Shown: positions 24,474-37,070, numbered from the stretch's first letter. The stretch: DNA of 64,000 nucleotides from Atherinomorus stipes (GCA_023101725.1 JALJCO010003495.1:1-64000), one strand, 5' to 3'. Numbers and translations: made by a program. Notes: a model not told the origin generated them from the letters alone.

Positions 24474-25513
24474 CAACCAATTAACCTATGGCTAAGCCCC
24501 GCCCCCTCCACTCACTCGGACAAACAACATTCGGTGACAGGCGCTATGTGACATCTCGGGAGATGACAGCTGTCAACACGGACAACAGACGCGTGATCAG
24601 ACAGAGAGATCGTGACAAGATAAATTAAAAAACATGAAAACAATACAAACAAACAAAAAGAAATTGTTCAGAAGTCTTAAACTGGGAGTAGAAATCAGCC
24701 TGTGAATCTCTGAATGTGACTCGTGTCGCTCCCTCAGTTTCTTGCACAAACTGCTGCACGGCTGCTGTTGTTCTGCCAAAAAGTGATCATCTGCCAAAAA
24801 CTGATCAAACAGCCACGGAAGCGGAGCAATCTGGCTGCAGCTTGGAAGCCAGAGGCGTGTCATTATCGACGTTACTACACCACACCTGTACTACACGACA
24901 GCGTCTTATGTACCGTTACCACGTACCAAAACTAGCATGTTTAGCTAGCGTTAGCCAACTTAAACTAACGTTAGGGAAGGTAACTTCATATTTCTTTCGA
25001 GCAAAGTGACAACATGTTGCCTCTAATACGATGTTGCCTTACCTTACAACAGATGTAGACATCCTTGTTCATTTTATCCACGTTCAGTTGATGTTGTGGT
25101 CTGCTGCATAACTTTGGCTTGATGTGACTTGGTAAAAGGCAAAAAAATACGCCCTGTCACCCAGCCTCTCAGGATACCTAGTATCGGAGTTGCATGTACC
25201 CCATGCACACATTTGACCATTTTAAACTAAAAAGAACACATAAAAACGAACAAAAACGGACTAACTTCAATGCATTTCAATGGACGTTCAAGCAGAGAAT
25301 GTCCGAGTGTATGGGATAGCTGTGAGCACTGTGATTGGCTCATCACGTTTGGGGGCGTGGTTTAGCCATAGGGTCAATTAAGCCTGGATGGCCATGTTGT
25401 GGATTGAATGAGCTAAGTTTTAAATCCTGGATCACGGAGTCCTAGTTTCATGCAATAGACCCCAGGGTCTATTGCATGAAACCGCAAGCCAGGGCTCAAA
25501 CCTGGCTTGCGGG
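24474..25513. other. Palindrome spacer holding two abutting element ends
   Basis: The 1-kb spacer has its own shorter inverted pair: CTATGGCTAAGCCCCGCCCC at about 24487 and CTATGGCTAAACCACGCCCC read from the other strand at about 25370. At 25450-25480 two element ends meet head to head: GCAATAGACCCC immediately followed by AGGGTCTATTGC. A small hairpin follows (GCAAGCCAGG, 7-nt loop, CCTGGCTTGC, about 25484-25510). No gene. Confidence 0.65.
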
Positions 25514-26712
25514 CTCAAACCGCAACCCAGGATAAGTAAACACGGATTTATCAAGCCAGGTGAAACCTATCTTGGATAAGTGCACGGTTGAGATTTCCTC
25601 ATACAGACCCTCGCGATCAACCACAGAGTCACTGATCTACCATGGCAACCAGATCAGCGCGTCTCTGATCGAAGCGCGAGTGTTTGAAAAAAAAAAAATT
25701 ACAAGAAAGGATCTCAGTGAGCTCTCTATAATGTACCAGGTACATGATGCACTGTGAACTTTACAGTTTAAACTTTATAAACAGAAACAAAATTCAATAA
25801 AAGACACGCAGCAATAAAAGTTTAGGTGTGAATCAATATGAGGAAGACATGAGCTGCTGGTGGAGATCTGTGCTAACAGAATGCTTTTCTACTAGGACTG
25901 TCTCAAAAAAATAGAATTCATTATATTCTAATATGAAGAGATAGCATACAGGTCTGTCTCAGAAAATTAGAATATGGTGATAAAGTTCTTTATTTTCTGT
26001 AATGCAATTAAAAAAACATGAAATTGTTTTAATATTGCTGATTATGGCATATAGCTTAAGAAAACTCAAATATCCTATCTCAAAATATTAGAATATCATG
26101 AATTCTGATTTTCTGAGACAGTCCCTGTAGTTGTGTATGGATCTGTCCTGCATTTTATTTCTGCATGCAGAAATGAGGGGTGTCTTACAGACCTCTGAAT
26201 TTTGATCCATTCTTGTGTTGTATTATCTGTTTTTGTGCTTTTTGATCTTGTAGCACACTGTTCAGTTTTGAAGACAGCTCATGGTTTGATGGCTTATCTG
26301 TTATTTAATAAAAGAACATGTTCTGTCTTTATCCGATGTGTATTTTATATGCAGTCTATATGAAACTTCACCTTCTAATGATTGCAATCAAATTATTGCA
26401 ATTGACAAAAAGTGTTTAAATTCCACCAGTGGATCCAGGTGAATGTGATCATGTGTAGCGAACCAACGACAGTGGAACCAATATTTTTCCATTTATAGTA
26501 ACTTCTGACTGTGATGGAGGATGAGATTAAATAAATCCTAGGACTTAGCCTGCTCTGGACCAGGCTAGCTCCACAGGATAAATCTCCATGGTAACTTACA
26601 CCATAACATTTACCACTAGTCCTTATCCCACTTTGGTGCAACCAGATCTCAGATAAGCTGATCCAGGATAACCAACAAATCCCAGCTTAATCCCTTATCC
26701 TAGTTTCGTGCA
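25514..26712 (-). repeat. Right arm of the 1.2-kb inverted repeat
   Basis: Reverse-complement copy of 23269-24473. It ends CCTAGTTTCGTGCA at 26699-26712, where the next element (TIR ATAGGGGATTATCAC) takes over, so the terminal GACCC of this arm is missing. Scattered substitutions between arms mean the duplication is not brand new and has not been fully homogenised. Confidence 0.85.
25893..26129. mobile_element. Mirror copy of the Tc1-type MITE
   Basis: Reverse complement of 23814-24049, at the equivalent position in the other arm. Its presence in both arms places the MITE insertion before formation of the palindrome. Confidence 0.7.
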
Positions 26713-27843
26713 ATAGGGGATTATCACGCTTACCGGAAGTTCCTGGTATTTGGACACTTCCTCTTCCGGGCCATGTTAACGACAGCCGTTCCTGCTCTGT
26801 TATACTGTTTAAATCGGATAAACTCCAAACATACTTAAGTTTTCATTCTAGACTGAAGTGATACTAAGGAAGAAGTGGATCCAAGCGATTGATTCGCCGC
26901 GGTGAAGGGCGAACTTTTATAATAAAACACACGTTTGTTTGTCGCCGGTGGGGCACAACACCGGCACTTCACAACACATGCTAGCATTAGCCAGCTAGCA
27001 TTTACTGACGTGCTTAACATTGTGCGTCTTCAAACACACAAACATCTGAAAATCGGGTCTGCACCTCCCCGTTTCCAGTGGAACAACTGGGGACTGCCAA
27101 GAAAGGAGACGCTTTCAGATGCTTGTGTTTTTTCAGCCGCACAAAGTTAGGCACGTCATCAAGCTGGCTAATGCTAACCTGCTAACAGTAGTCCGCCAGC
27201 TACTACTCTGTTACACTTTGTTAATCGGATAAACGCCAATGCCAAGTTTTCATTCCAGACTGAAATGATGCTAAGGAAGACGTGGATCAAAACGACCGAT
27301 TCGCCGCAGTGAAGGACCAAACTTTATAATAAAACGACACACGTTTGTTTGTAGCCGGCAGACTGCGGAGTCGTGTTAGCAGGTTAGCATTAGCCAGCTC
27401 GATAACGTGCCTAACTTTGTGCAGCTGAAAACACACAAGCATCTGAAAGCGTCTCCTTTCTTGGCAGACCCCAGTTGTTCCACTGGAAACGGGGGGGTAC
27501 AGACCCGATTTTCAGATGTTTGTGTGTTTTAAGACGCACAATGTTAAGCACGTCAGTAAATGCTAACTGGCTAATGCTAGCATGCTGTGAAGTGCCGGTG
27601 TTGTGCCCCACCGGCGACAAACAAACGTGTGTTTTATTAAAAAGTTCGGCCATTCACCGCGGCGAATCGATCGCTTTGATCCACTTCTTCCTTAGTATCA
27701 TTTCAGTCTGGAATGAAAACTTGAGTATGTTTGGAGTTTATCCGATTTAAACAGTATAACAGAGCAGGAGCGGCTGTCGTTAACATGGCCCGGAAGAGGA
27801 AATGTCCAAATACCGGGAACTTCCGGTAGCGTGATAATCCCTA
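26713..27843. mobile_element. Foldback DNA element with about 450-bp inverted arms
   Basis: Ends read inward ATAGGGGATTATCACGCTTA and ATAGGGATTATCACGCTACC. The left arm 26713-27172 is complementary to about 27385-27843 throughout, including the CCGGCGACAAACAAACGTGT block. The middle holds a third, directly repeated piece: 27205-27360 resembles 26800-26960 (AATCGGATAAAC, then TAATAAAACGACACACGTTT). No transposase, so it is mobilised in trans if at all. Superfamily is not certain because no clean target duplication is seen. Confidence 0.7.
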
Positions 27844-28228
27844 TAGCCCCCTGGTCTCCTCCACGCTGTCATCAGGCTGACAGCGTCTAAAAAGCAGGTG
27901 TTTGGACTTCAGCGCGCAGCTTCTATCTCTGTTCCTGATGTAACACATCACAGATGTGGATTTGGAAACCTTTTTCTGTTAAAAAGGAAGAGAAACCAAC
28001 ACAATGTCACGTATGCCACATCAGTCGTGATAACAGTTGTGGTAGTTTCAAACGCGAGTTTTCACCATAGTTAAAAAATATATTTGAAAGAAGATCAACA
28101 TATACAGTGCCTGTTGTGACCATATTTACTAGCTATAATAAAGCTGGGGTGTCTGCAAAAACCACTATGGATTGTAGTGTGACATCACATTCCCAAACTT
28201 AAATTTGATTTTTCCCCCTTTCCAACTG

Positions 28229-29353
28229 TCACAATAGGGGATTATCACATTTCCGCCGTTCGGGTTTCGGGAGTTTGAACATTTTGTCCTTCCTTTTTCG
28301 GGCCATTTTAAGGCCGGCCTTTTCTTCTCTGTTATTTTTTTTAAATTGGATTAACCCCAAATATTTTTTTTTTTTTTTTATTTTATTGAGTTTTTATTTA
28401 AAAAATGGATCAAAGAAATGGTTTGTTTGGGGGGGGGGGGGGGCTCTATATAATAAAAAACCGTTGTTTTTTTTGTGGGGGGGGGGCGGCACCGCCGCTC
28501 CTCCCATCATTTTCCTTTCTCCCTTTTACTTTTTTTTTTTTTATTTTGTTTTTTTCGTCTTAAACACACCTACAACTGGAAATTGGGTCCGTTTCTCCCT
28601 GTTTCCGTGGGGCTCTGTGGGGGCTTGCCAAGATGCGATTTTTTCGTGTTTTTGTTTTTCTTCCGCACAAAGTTTTATTCACGTCCTTAAGACTGTGCTA
28701 TTCTTCTTCTCTACCAAATTCTCCACATCTACTTTTTTTAAATTTGTTAATCGGATAGACGCCATTGCCAATTTTTCTTTTTTTCCTGAGGGGGTGTTGG
28801 GGAGGAATGGGTTAATTACGCCGGTTTGTGGGCGGTTGTGATCGTAATTTATAATTAAAATAAATCCGTTTTTTTTTGTGCGGGGTCGTGTGCGCGTTTG
28901 TTTTTGTATGATAGTATTGGCTAGCTCGCTAGTGTGCCTAACTTTGTGCGTCTGAATACACACACTCATCTATGTGCGTCCCCTTTCTTTACTGTCCATT
29001 TTTGTTCATTCCAATTGGGGGGTTATAGTCTTTTTTTTTTTTTTTTTGTGTTTTATAAGCTACTCATAATGTTAATCGCTTCAGTAGCCGGCTATTGTCT
29101 AGTTCCTGTTTGGTGTCTCGGTTTTGTGTTTTTGTGTCCGCTGGTATTTTCAGCCCTTTTTTTTTTTATTAATTTTTCGCTCTCATCGGTCTTTTTTTAT
29201 CTTTTTTCTTTTTTTTTTTTTTCTTTCTTATTTCTGTATTTAATTTATATTTTTTTTTTTTTTTATTTTAGCTATATTATATATTATTTGAATGTCGGGG
29301 AGGCGGTATTTAAAATGTCGCGGCTTCGGTTTCGTGTGGTTGATCCCCCCCTA
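28229..29353. repeat. Length-matched but heavily corrupted copy of the 26.7-kb foldback element
   Basis: Begins ATAGGGGATTATCACATTTC and ends near TTGATCCCCCCC, and follows 26713-27843 block by block: TCTGTTATTTTTTTTAAATT for the segment around 26805, TTAATCGGATAGACGCCATT for 27220, GTGCCTAACTTTGTGCGTCT for 27410. Length is nearly unchanged (about 1,125 against 1,131 bp) but bases are replaced by long T and G runs on the + strand. The open frame 28275-28841 (poly-Phe) is an artefact of those T runs. Confidence 0.6.
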
Positions 29354-29389
29354 TCTTGCTTGTTGTCCTGTTTCTGAGCTTAGGTGGGG

Positions 29390-29880
29390 CTGAGCAGACT
29401 CCAGGAGATCAGGGCAGAGTCTGGCCTGCTGATTAACATCACCTGCTTTCAATCAAGACCTCATCAGCTGCCGACTTAAGGACCTGCAGGAGCAGCTGGA
29501 CTTTGCCACATTGTCTCACTGCCTAGTGGGTGTCAGGCCTTTTTCCCTGTGCGCCTCCTGGTTGGCTGTTCAACTTTGTTTTTGTGCTCCTTGTGCTGCA
29601 ATACCCCGACTGGACTCCAACGGAAAACAAAAACCTGCTTCAAAAGCCCTCCACAACTCTACTCCATTTCCGGAGCCATTGCCTGCCTGCTCGGCCCTCT
29701 GTCTACTCCACAGCCAGCAACCTTCACTCCCCACAGCCTGGGATCTCAAACAAAATCTAAGCTCCTGTGTTCCCTGGATTATTTCACTCCACACAGTTCT
29801 AATCTGTTATTTTGGAAAACCCTGGTACCTGGCTAGCGTCCTGCTTTTGGGCCCCTTCTTGCTCGACTGCTAAGCCTCAG
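29390..29880 (+). mobile_element. Possible LTR or untranslated remnant of a retroelement
   Basis: Sequence such as CAGCTGCCGACTTAAGGACC followed by a CT-rich stretch resembles the promoter-proximal part of some teleost Ty3/Gypsy LTRs. No TG...CA boundary, second copy or pol sequence was found nearby, so the call is weak. Confidence 0.2.
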
Positions 29881-32320
29881 CCATGACGCCAACAAGCTAA
29901 CAGCTAATGACATGTTTCATTATGTTATATGAAACTTTCATAACATAGCATCACTCCAGCATAAAATATATGGTTGTTGAGTGCTGTGTGAGAACTAAAA
30001 AGATTTCATTAATTTTATATATATAACACTTTCACGCATGTTCGCTAGCTCGGTCATCAGGCTAACCAACAGCAGCTACAATATCTGCAGACCTATCGTT
30101 GCCAAACTAACCTTAACCCACATGGAAAAAACAAGAAAACATACAAGTACAGTTGTAAAACTATGTTTAAAATTAGATGCTGAAGTTGTATAAGCTGATA
30201 TGATTGTGGTGGTCAAAGTCCAGTGCATCTGGACGCTGTCCTTTTTTTTTTTTTTTTTTTTTCTCTTCCCCCTCAACATGAAAAATTCCTCCACGTATGG
30301 CCATGGGCACCCAGACTTGTCCTGTCTTTTCTCCATTTTTCGCTGCTTATGGTGTTTTCTGGCTCCATTGCTCCGCTTCTTTGCTGTTCCACTTTTCAGA
30401 AACCTGCTGCTGCAGCTGAGTGCCTTTTTTTCCGTGTAGGAGTGGACTTCTATGGCTACAAAGATGTGGATGAAAGCACAGTGGCCAGGAGGTGCAAATT
30501 ATGGGTGTACTCAGCAACGATGTATGATTTTAAAAGTAGCGAAGTAGATAACATGGTGTAAATTGTATTCAAGTATGAGTAAAATTACACACTTTGAAAA
30601 AATACTCTTAAAGCACAAGTACCCAAAAAACTACTTAATTTGAGTATTTGTAATCCGTTACTTCCACCTCTGGAGATAACCAAGTTGTGAACATGTGTTT
30701 CAAATGTGTGGAAACGCCATTTAACTCATGGCCGGTTGTTCCTAATACATGAAGAACTTAAACCATATCTGCAGATCTCCATTTGCTGAATTACAGCAAT
30801 TTTCAGATATTTCACACAGACCAACAATATGACTAGTAAACCTTCCCCCATCCACTCAGACTCCAAATTTAATGCTTGCAAATGATCATAAACATAATTA
30901 AGAAGGAATAACTGGTCTCTGCCCCGGCGTCACGCCCAATGGCGTGTAAATGCGAAAAAAGTGTTTCCAGCACTTTTGCAATATACTGATTTATCAAAAA
31001 CATCTGACAAACCTCCTCTTGAGAGCATAAAAACTTTTGTGTAATATTTTTTTTTTTTTCAAATTTAGGTTTAGATTTCTTTTAATTTTCCATTACCAGT
31101 TTTTTAAATGCAAACTGCAAAAGTTAAGTAAGCTGATTAGATATTTGTGTGAAGTGGAAAGAGTTGGACCTGATTAAGTGGACGGTGATACAGTATAAAA
31201 TACATGTGAAATTCCTAACTGAAAAACATGTTTATGTCCATCAGCATCACTATAGTGATTTTTGTAATTAGGAAAAAAAAATATCAGGGCAAAATGTTTG
31301 TGTTCCCTACATGTGTCTAAAACCCAGAAATGTACCTGAATCTGTTTGAAGTTTTATTTTTGTTCTGTTCGAATGCCATAAACCATTTCAAGGTGCATTT
31401 TTCTGTCTGTTATTTCCATCGATAACTGCCAGCTGTTGATGTTAAGAGATTAAATGATGGAAGATTCACAGCTCAGTGGGAGATTCCTGCATCTCTGACT
31501 GTATCCGTGTGATATCTTTGTTCCTCAGCTCTGACCTGTTGTTGTCTGTTTATCTGTTGCTTTGTTGTCAACACTGATTAAGTGTAATTATCATTATTTA
31601 ATCCGCTCATCCGTTCAGCTTCAGCCTGCTAGCTTGTCGATGCAGCAGGTTCAGACACAGCGTCTTGTTCTGTTTTTAGTGTCAGAGTGTAAAAGCGACG
31701 ACTCAGCCGTTTGGCGAGCAGGTGCTGGCTGCCAACAGATGGAGGCAGGATATGGGATGGCGTTCGTTCGATGCCAGCTGGAACCCGATGTCCTGTCTGA
31801 TGGGCGGCTGTTTGTATACCAAACACTTGTAATTGGTGTTTTTAAGGCGCTGGCTGCTGCTCACCTGTACGACAGGTTGGATCAGGTTGTTACCTGTGTG
31901 AGATGTTTTTACAGAAGACGGAAATGTTCTGCTTCCTGATTTTTATTTCCAGAGCTCAAAATGAGAGACCCTGCTCACTCCTCATCCTCAGAAACGATGA
32001 AGTCATTTTTAACAGGATTTATCTGTGATGTCACTAAACTATTGCTCTGAGATCTCACAAACAGAAATACATGATTATTTGCACATTTACTCAATTAAAT
32101 TATTAAACTCTTCCTCATCTCTTAGCAAATTTGTCTATTTTTTTAAGACAAACAGGAAGCAGACGTTAAAGACAAGAAGTTTCAGGAAGCAGATGCTGTG
32201 GTTTCTATGCTGTAGACTTAAAAACTATTCCCACTTAAAAAAAAAAAAAAAAGAACATGAAATGAAATGAATGAAAAAAAAAATACCCCAACACGGAAGG
32301 GAAATACAATAAAGAAGAAA

Positions 32321-32351
<31 letters not shown>

Positions 32352-32766
32352 CTTGTATATAAAAATATTGGAAATTATATGGAACATAAGAGAAAGTATA
32401 ACGTGGTGCCAGCTGTAACTTCATCAACTGTTGGTTTTCTTCATAGGCTTTTTGTTCCTGATGAAAATGAGATAATGGCCAAATAAGAACTGATGCTTGA
32501 GGACAAAAGCTACAGTATGTAGGCCTGTTTAAACTATGTACACTTGGATAAATATGGGGGGGGGGGGGGGGGCGCGGCACAAGACCCAATCAGACCTAGT
32601 TATCTGGGAAAAATTGAGAGGTTAATGAAACATTATTTTAAAATGGAAATTAAAAATTTACGGGCAAAGATTTAAGAAATGTGGCTGCTGAAATCTTAAA
32701 GGGATTTTTCTCTGACTGGACACTTTGCATTTCAAGAAGTTACATGGAAGCATTATTCAAGTAAGT
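29881..32766. other. Non-coding stretch, mostly unique-looking
   Basis: About 30570-30672 ends TTACTTCCACCTCTGG, the terminus of a common fish hAT-type repeat. 30242-30262 and 32322-32351 are T-runs, and 32552-32571 is a G-run. 31380-32220 shows no repeat signature and no exon that I can defend; it could include conserved non-coding DNA. Confidence 0.4.

Positions 32767-32828
<62 letters not shown>
32767..32828. repeat. 62-base poly-G run
   Basis: An uninterrupted run of 62 G directly abuts the TTAA end of the next element. Runs this long are rare in vertebrate DNA and are often produced by failing base calls, so it may be an assembly defect. Confidence 0.95.
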
Positions 32829-32832
<4 letters not shown>

Positions 32833-33308
32833 AGGCCCACAAAGGGACTTTTAGCAGTTTTCTCAGTGACGCACACCCTATCCACAACTAAACTAGCATC
32901 CACCTTGCATCCTACCTGTACTGTGATTCCCTCCAGCCAGTAAAAGACACTCTTATCTTGACTCTTCTTTCCCTTCCTCTCTTCGTTTCCTCTCTTCCTC
33001 CGGTAATGTTTCCTTGTGTTTCTTTGCTGAACCCAACATGATGCACATTCAAAACACCCACTGTGTTCATATCTGGTTCATACCTGTTTGTTAGTACGTG
33101 ACACGGTGTGGAACCAATCGTCGGCTGCAACGTCATGGCCCCGTCCCAGATGCAAAAACGTACATAGTGCAGTTTCTGAGCCTTGGGACGCTGCTGGGCA
33201 GCGACGGTTCGAAAATGTGCATAATGAATGTTGGTGTGTCATCAAAACAAGTCAGAAACGCAGATTTTTAAGGTCTAAAGGTCTAAAAGTTACGTTGTGT
33301 GTCTTTAA
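32829..33308 (+). mobile_element. TTAA-flanked dispersed element, copy 1
   Basis: TTAA at 32829-32832 and 33305-33308. Ends read inward AGGCCCACAAAGGGACTTTT and AGACACACAACGTAACTTTT. Related copies lie at about 43990-44538 (same direction) and 52104-52487 (inverted). A partial second unit, about 33330-33480 (TTGCATCCTGTCTCC, then TTTACAGCCAGTAAAGG), follows directly. No coding capacity. Confidence 0.65.
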
Positions 33309-33881
33309 GCGACTGAACTTTTCTAACATCGGCTATTTCAGCATCCATCTTGCATCCTGTCTCCTGTCTGAGCTCTTTACAGCCAGTAAAGGTCATTCTC
33401 ATGTTGACTTTTTTTCTTTTCCTCTCTCTTCAATAATTCCTCTTTGCTTTTCATTGCTGAATCACACACACACACAGGCTGGATACAAACACACTGGCTG
33501 TTCATATCTTATCATTTTACAGCTAAATGCTGTTTTTTGAAACAGCATTTTAAAACTGCATCCTTAAGAAAATCCTAGCACTGTAGATCAATAAAAAACA
33601 CCCAGTCAATCATCACGGTAACTGATGCTGAATGGCTGTTAATTCTGCTTCCTAATACAGGTCTCAGATGTGATCGTCTTTTCTATGATATTGTAAGTAC
33701 AACAGAAAAAAGTCATAATATTTGGTCAACAATATTCATCACTCAGCTGTATGTCAGATTGAGGATTACCAGAAAGTAATGTACTTTTTCACATCTTTCA
33801 ACCAACGTTTGTCCAGAATGATAGGAGCAAGTGCCCGGTGGCCGCTGAACCTGAAAGGACATCATATTATGGTGTTGTAGT

Positions 33882-36015
33882 TAGGCTTTACACGATCAGG
33901 ATTTTTTGGGCCGATCACTGATCAGAGAGTTTTAAAGAACTGATCACGATGATCATGGTCGGCGGAGGGAATTTTATGGAGGGGGATACATAATAAAAAG
34001 AGAAAAAATTGGGGGGATTTTTTAAAAAATAGCATTTTTTTTTTTTCTCTTTAAAAAAGGGGTGTGTGTTTGGGGAGGGGGATTTTTTTTTTTTTGTTGG
34101 GTTAAAAGTTTTATAAAAAAAAAAATTTAACAGGCCTACATGGGAAAAAAAAAACCAAAATTAAAAGTTTTTATTGGTATATTTAAAGTTTGTGAGGAAT
34201 TTTTTTTTTTATTTGGTTGGGGGGATTAGTTATTATTTTTATTATATAAAAAATAAAATAGAAGGGGGATGGGGATAAATAATTAAAAAAAAAAAATCCC
34301 AAATTCCGGACTGGGTATTAGAATAAGTGAGTTTTTTTTCTGTTTTTTTTGTTAGTAGTATTTTTTTTATATATTATTACTCTTTTATTTTTTTTTTTTA
34401 TTTTATTTTGGGGATATATAAAGTCGCAAAATATATCGTTTATCGGCGGCTCTTCCATTTTAATTAGTCAGGGGTTGTATAAATGGAATAAAAATATAAA
34501 ATAAATTTACATTCTCAATTATTATTTTGGGGGGGGGGTTGTTTGTTTTTGTTTTGGGTTGTTTGTCTGTTGTCTTATGTATGTTTTTTTCTTGTGTTTT
34601 GTTTTATAATATTTTTTTTATTTATATTTTTTTTTCTTTCCGTGCGGATTAAAAAAATTTTTTTTTATATTTAAGGGGCTCGCGGGAAAATTTAAAAAAT
34701 TGTAAACATATGGATATTTAATATTCTAATAATTTTTATTTAAAAAATGGTTGGTTTTTGAAAAGGTGGAAATAGTTGTGTGTTTGTGTGTATGATAAAT
34801 ATTTGTAAAAATTTATTGTATATATTTTGGGGTGTAATTTTAGGGGGCGGGGAAGGTTTAAGGGGGAGGGGGGGGGGGAGGGGTGGGGGGGGATGGGTCG
34901 TGGGGATTAGGGTAAAAAGAAAAATAAGTTATTTAGTTTTGATTTTTTTTTTGGCTAATTTTATATTACAGAGTAAAAGTTTACGGGGGCGTCCCCGGTT
35001 TCGCCCCCTGTTTCTTCGATCATGTGAGGAAGCAAATGTATCTATTTAAATAGCTCGTTTACCTGTATTTATACAGTTTACTGAGTATCATTAAAAGGAT
35101 TTTTGTTAACAGTTTTTGTCCTGAACTGACTGAGATAAAAAGGTTAGACATCAATAACCTCTAACGGGCATTCAGGTTTAATCAGGACGAACCAAAATAA
35201 TTTCAGCCAGTGGCACAAATAACAGCCCAACTTAAACAGTCATAAGTGAAATTATTTATAGTCACTAGGGAGATGAAGGCAGTAATGCTGCTTCAGAAGT
35301 TGGGGCTCACATCTGATGATGTCATATCAGTGGTCAAACTAATGGAGTGACTGTTTCCTGAGAAGAACCTCGACGTGAGAATGAACAACCCGCTGCAGCT
35401 CATGTAGTCCGGTATCACCACAGTAGGCTGGAATATATTTGCTGTGGACGCATGCGTCAGCGTCAGGAGCGTTTGTGTACATACCTGCTGCAGCATGTGA
35501 GGAGCATGCAGCGGCCGAAACCCTCAACACTGGAGGTCTCCGCTACAGGAGGACTACAGAGCTCTTAGACTGAAAGGACACAGTGCAACAGTTTACCTTA
35601 AACTGTTGCAGCACAAGTGTTTGTCACCGTGTCTCCATCAAAGACTGTAAATAACAGGTATCCAAACCGCCGACATGTTTGCTTACCTTGTTTGCAACTG
35701 ACGTCGCCATCCTTTTACATGTGGCGTAATCTGGATTGTAAAAACTTTATTGTCCAGCACATAGTGACAGAGCTCATGACAAAAACGCCACGAAGACGTA
35801 AAACACATACTAGTGAGACGTGTCTATTCTGCTTTGTTTGTTTGTTTTCTAAGTTTAATTGGCGTAAATGAGAGTTTTACCGGAGCAGATTCAAAATGAC
35901 AATGATGTCATTGATCGGGTCGGTGAATGAAGAGTTACAGGCCAATCAGAAAATTTGAAAAAAATGTGAAATATCGGCCGATCCAATCAAGCCAATCCGA
36001 TCGGTGGAAAGTCTA
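33882..36015. mobile_element. hAT element with perfect 8-bp target duplication
   Basis: Ends read inward TAGGCTTTACACGATCAGGA and TAGACTTTCCACCGATCGGA. Target duplication GTTGTAGT occurs at 33874-33881 and 36016-36023 without mismatch. Size 2,134 bp. It lies in an intron of the minus-strand pseudogene, between the MWYGVLHHV exon and the DKRWLK exon. No transposase could be read, partly because 33965-35005 is severely degraded. Confidence 0.8.
33965..35005. repeat. C-depleted G/T/A homopolymer-rich tract inside the hAT element
   Basis: About 1 kb in which C is rare on the + strand and runs of T, A and G dominate, bounded abruptly by ordinary sequence. Like 28229-29353, it looks like a failed consensus over a real sequence. 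No gene should be called here. Confidence 0.6.
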
Positions 36016-37070
36016 GTTGTAGTGAATCTTCAAATACAGAGAAAATAGATTGATCATGATCTTCCAAATGACCTTGCTGTATCCAGTTTTTATCTGGACA
36101 AGAGTCATCCAAGGGCTCATGCTGACAGGATCCAGATGCCCATGCGAGGTGGTTACGGACATGATGCAGGACACCATACCACATCATCTGGGGAAACAAA
36201 ATCAATATACATATGCATGAATACTATGCCAGAGAAGGTAAACCAAAAAAAAAAAAAAAAAAACATCTACTTCAGCATTGGGAAATCATTTATACTTTGA
36301 ATTTTTTAAATAAAAGTAATATAGCTTGACTGTTCTTCTGCAGTTGCTTGCTTGCTGCAATACCAGAAGTGGTTCACAATGTCTTGTGTCCATTCCAGGA
36401 TCACAGCCTTTTCCCTACCTGTGCCAGGGTGTTAAATGTATGACAAGCTCCAATGAGTGTCCAAGATATTTCACGTCAAGACGCAACAAAATATACGTAA
36501 CTCAATAAGAGCAGCAAACCAATCTAGGCTTTTCCCCCAAATTCTTTGCAGCATGCCAGATGTCAAAAGTGAATGCTTGACAGTCTTGTATTTGCCATGA
36601 TCTGGATCTGTAATAAATATTGCAACCTTTACATTGACATGCTCTATTGCAGAGGTGAGGTAAACAAACGATTAACAGGTAGGTAAACAATTATTTTTTC
36701 CTACTGGGCAAAGCAGTGATTTGTGGGTGAGCATCCGTGACCACTTCTTCGACTGGTAGCACTTGTAGGAGGGCATCCATGGTTCTTATGAAGCACTGCT
36801 TCACCATTAGGATGGATTTTCTCCCCCTTTCCCACTTATCCACTGTCACAATGTGAATGACGTCTCTTGATTCTTTGTAGTATACGTGCAGTACTGTGCA
36901 GAGTGACTTACAGACACACACATACACAAAAGCAAGAGTCGGAAGTGTTCCACTCTCTCACACAGTACCTGGGGAGTCCATTCTGCCGTCTCCTAATTAG
37001 TAAAGAAAACAATTATTGCAAAGCTTACAAAATAAAAAACAATAAAAAACAAGCTTTCACTAGAATGCGC

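Noticed and set aside
28275..29377. Open frames of 188 and 147 codons rich in Phe and Leu that look like membrane proteins
   Set aside because: They come from T homopolymers in the corrupted foldback copy, not from a gene.
32240..32589. Minus-strand open frame as a possible C-terminal exon of the 33.8-38.9 kb gene
   Set aside because: Its residues do not continue the family pattern expected after DKRWLK, and it is bounded by homopolymers.
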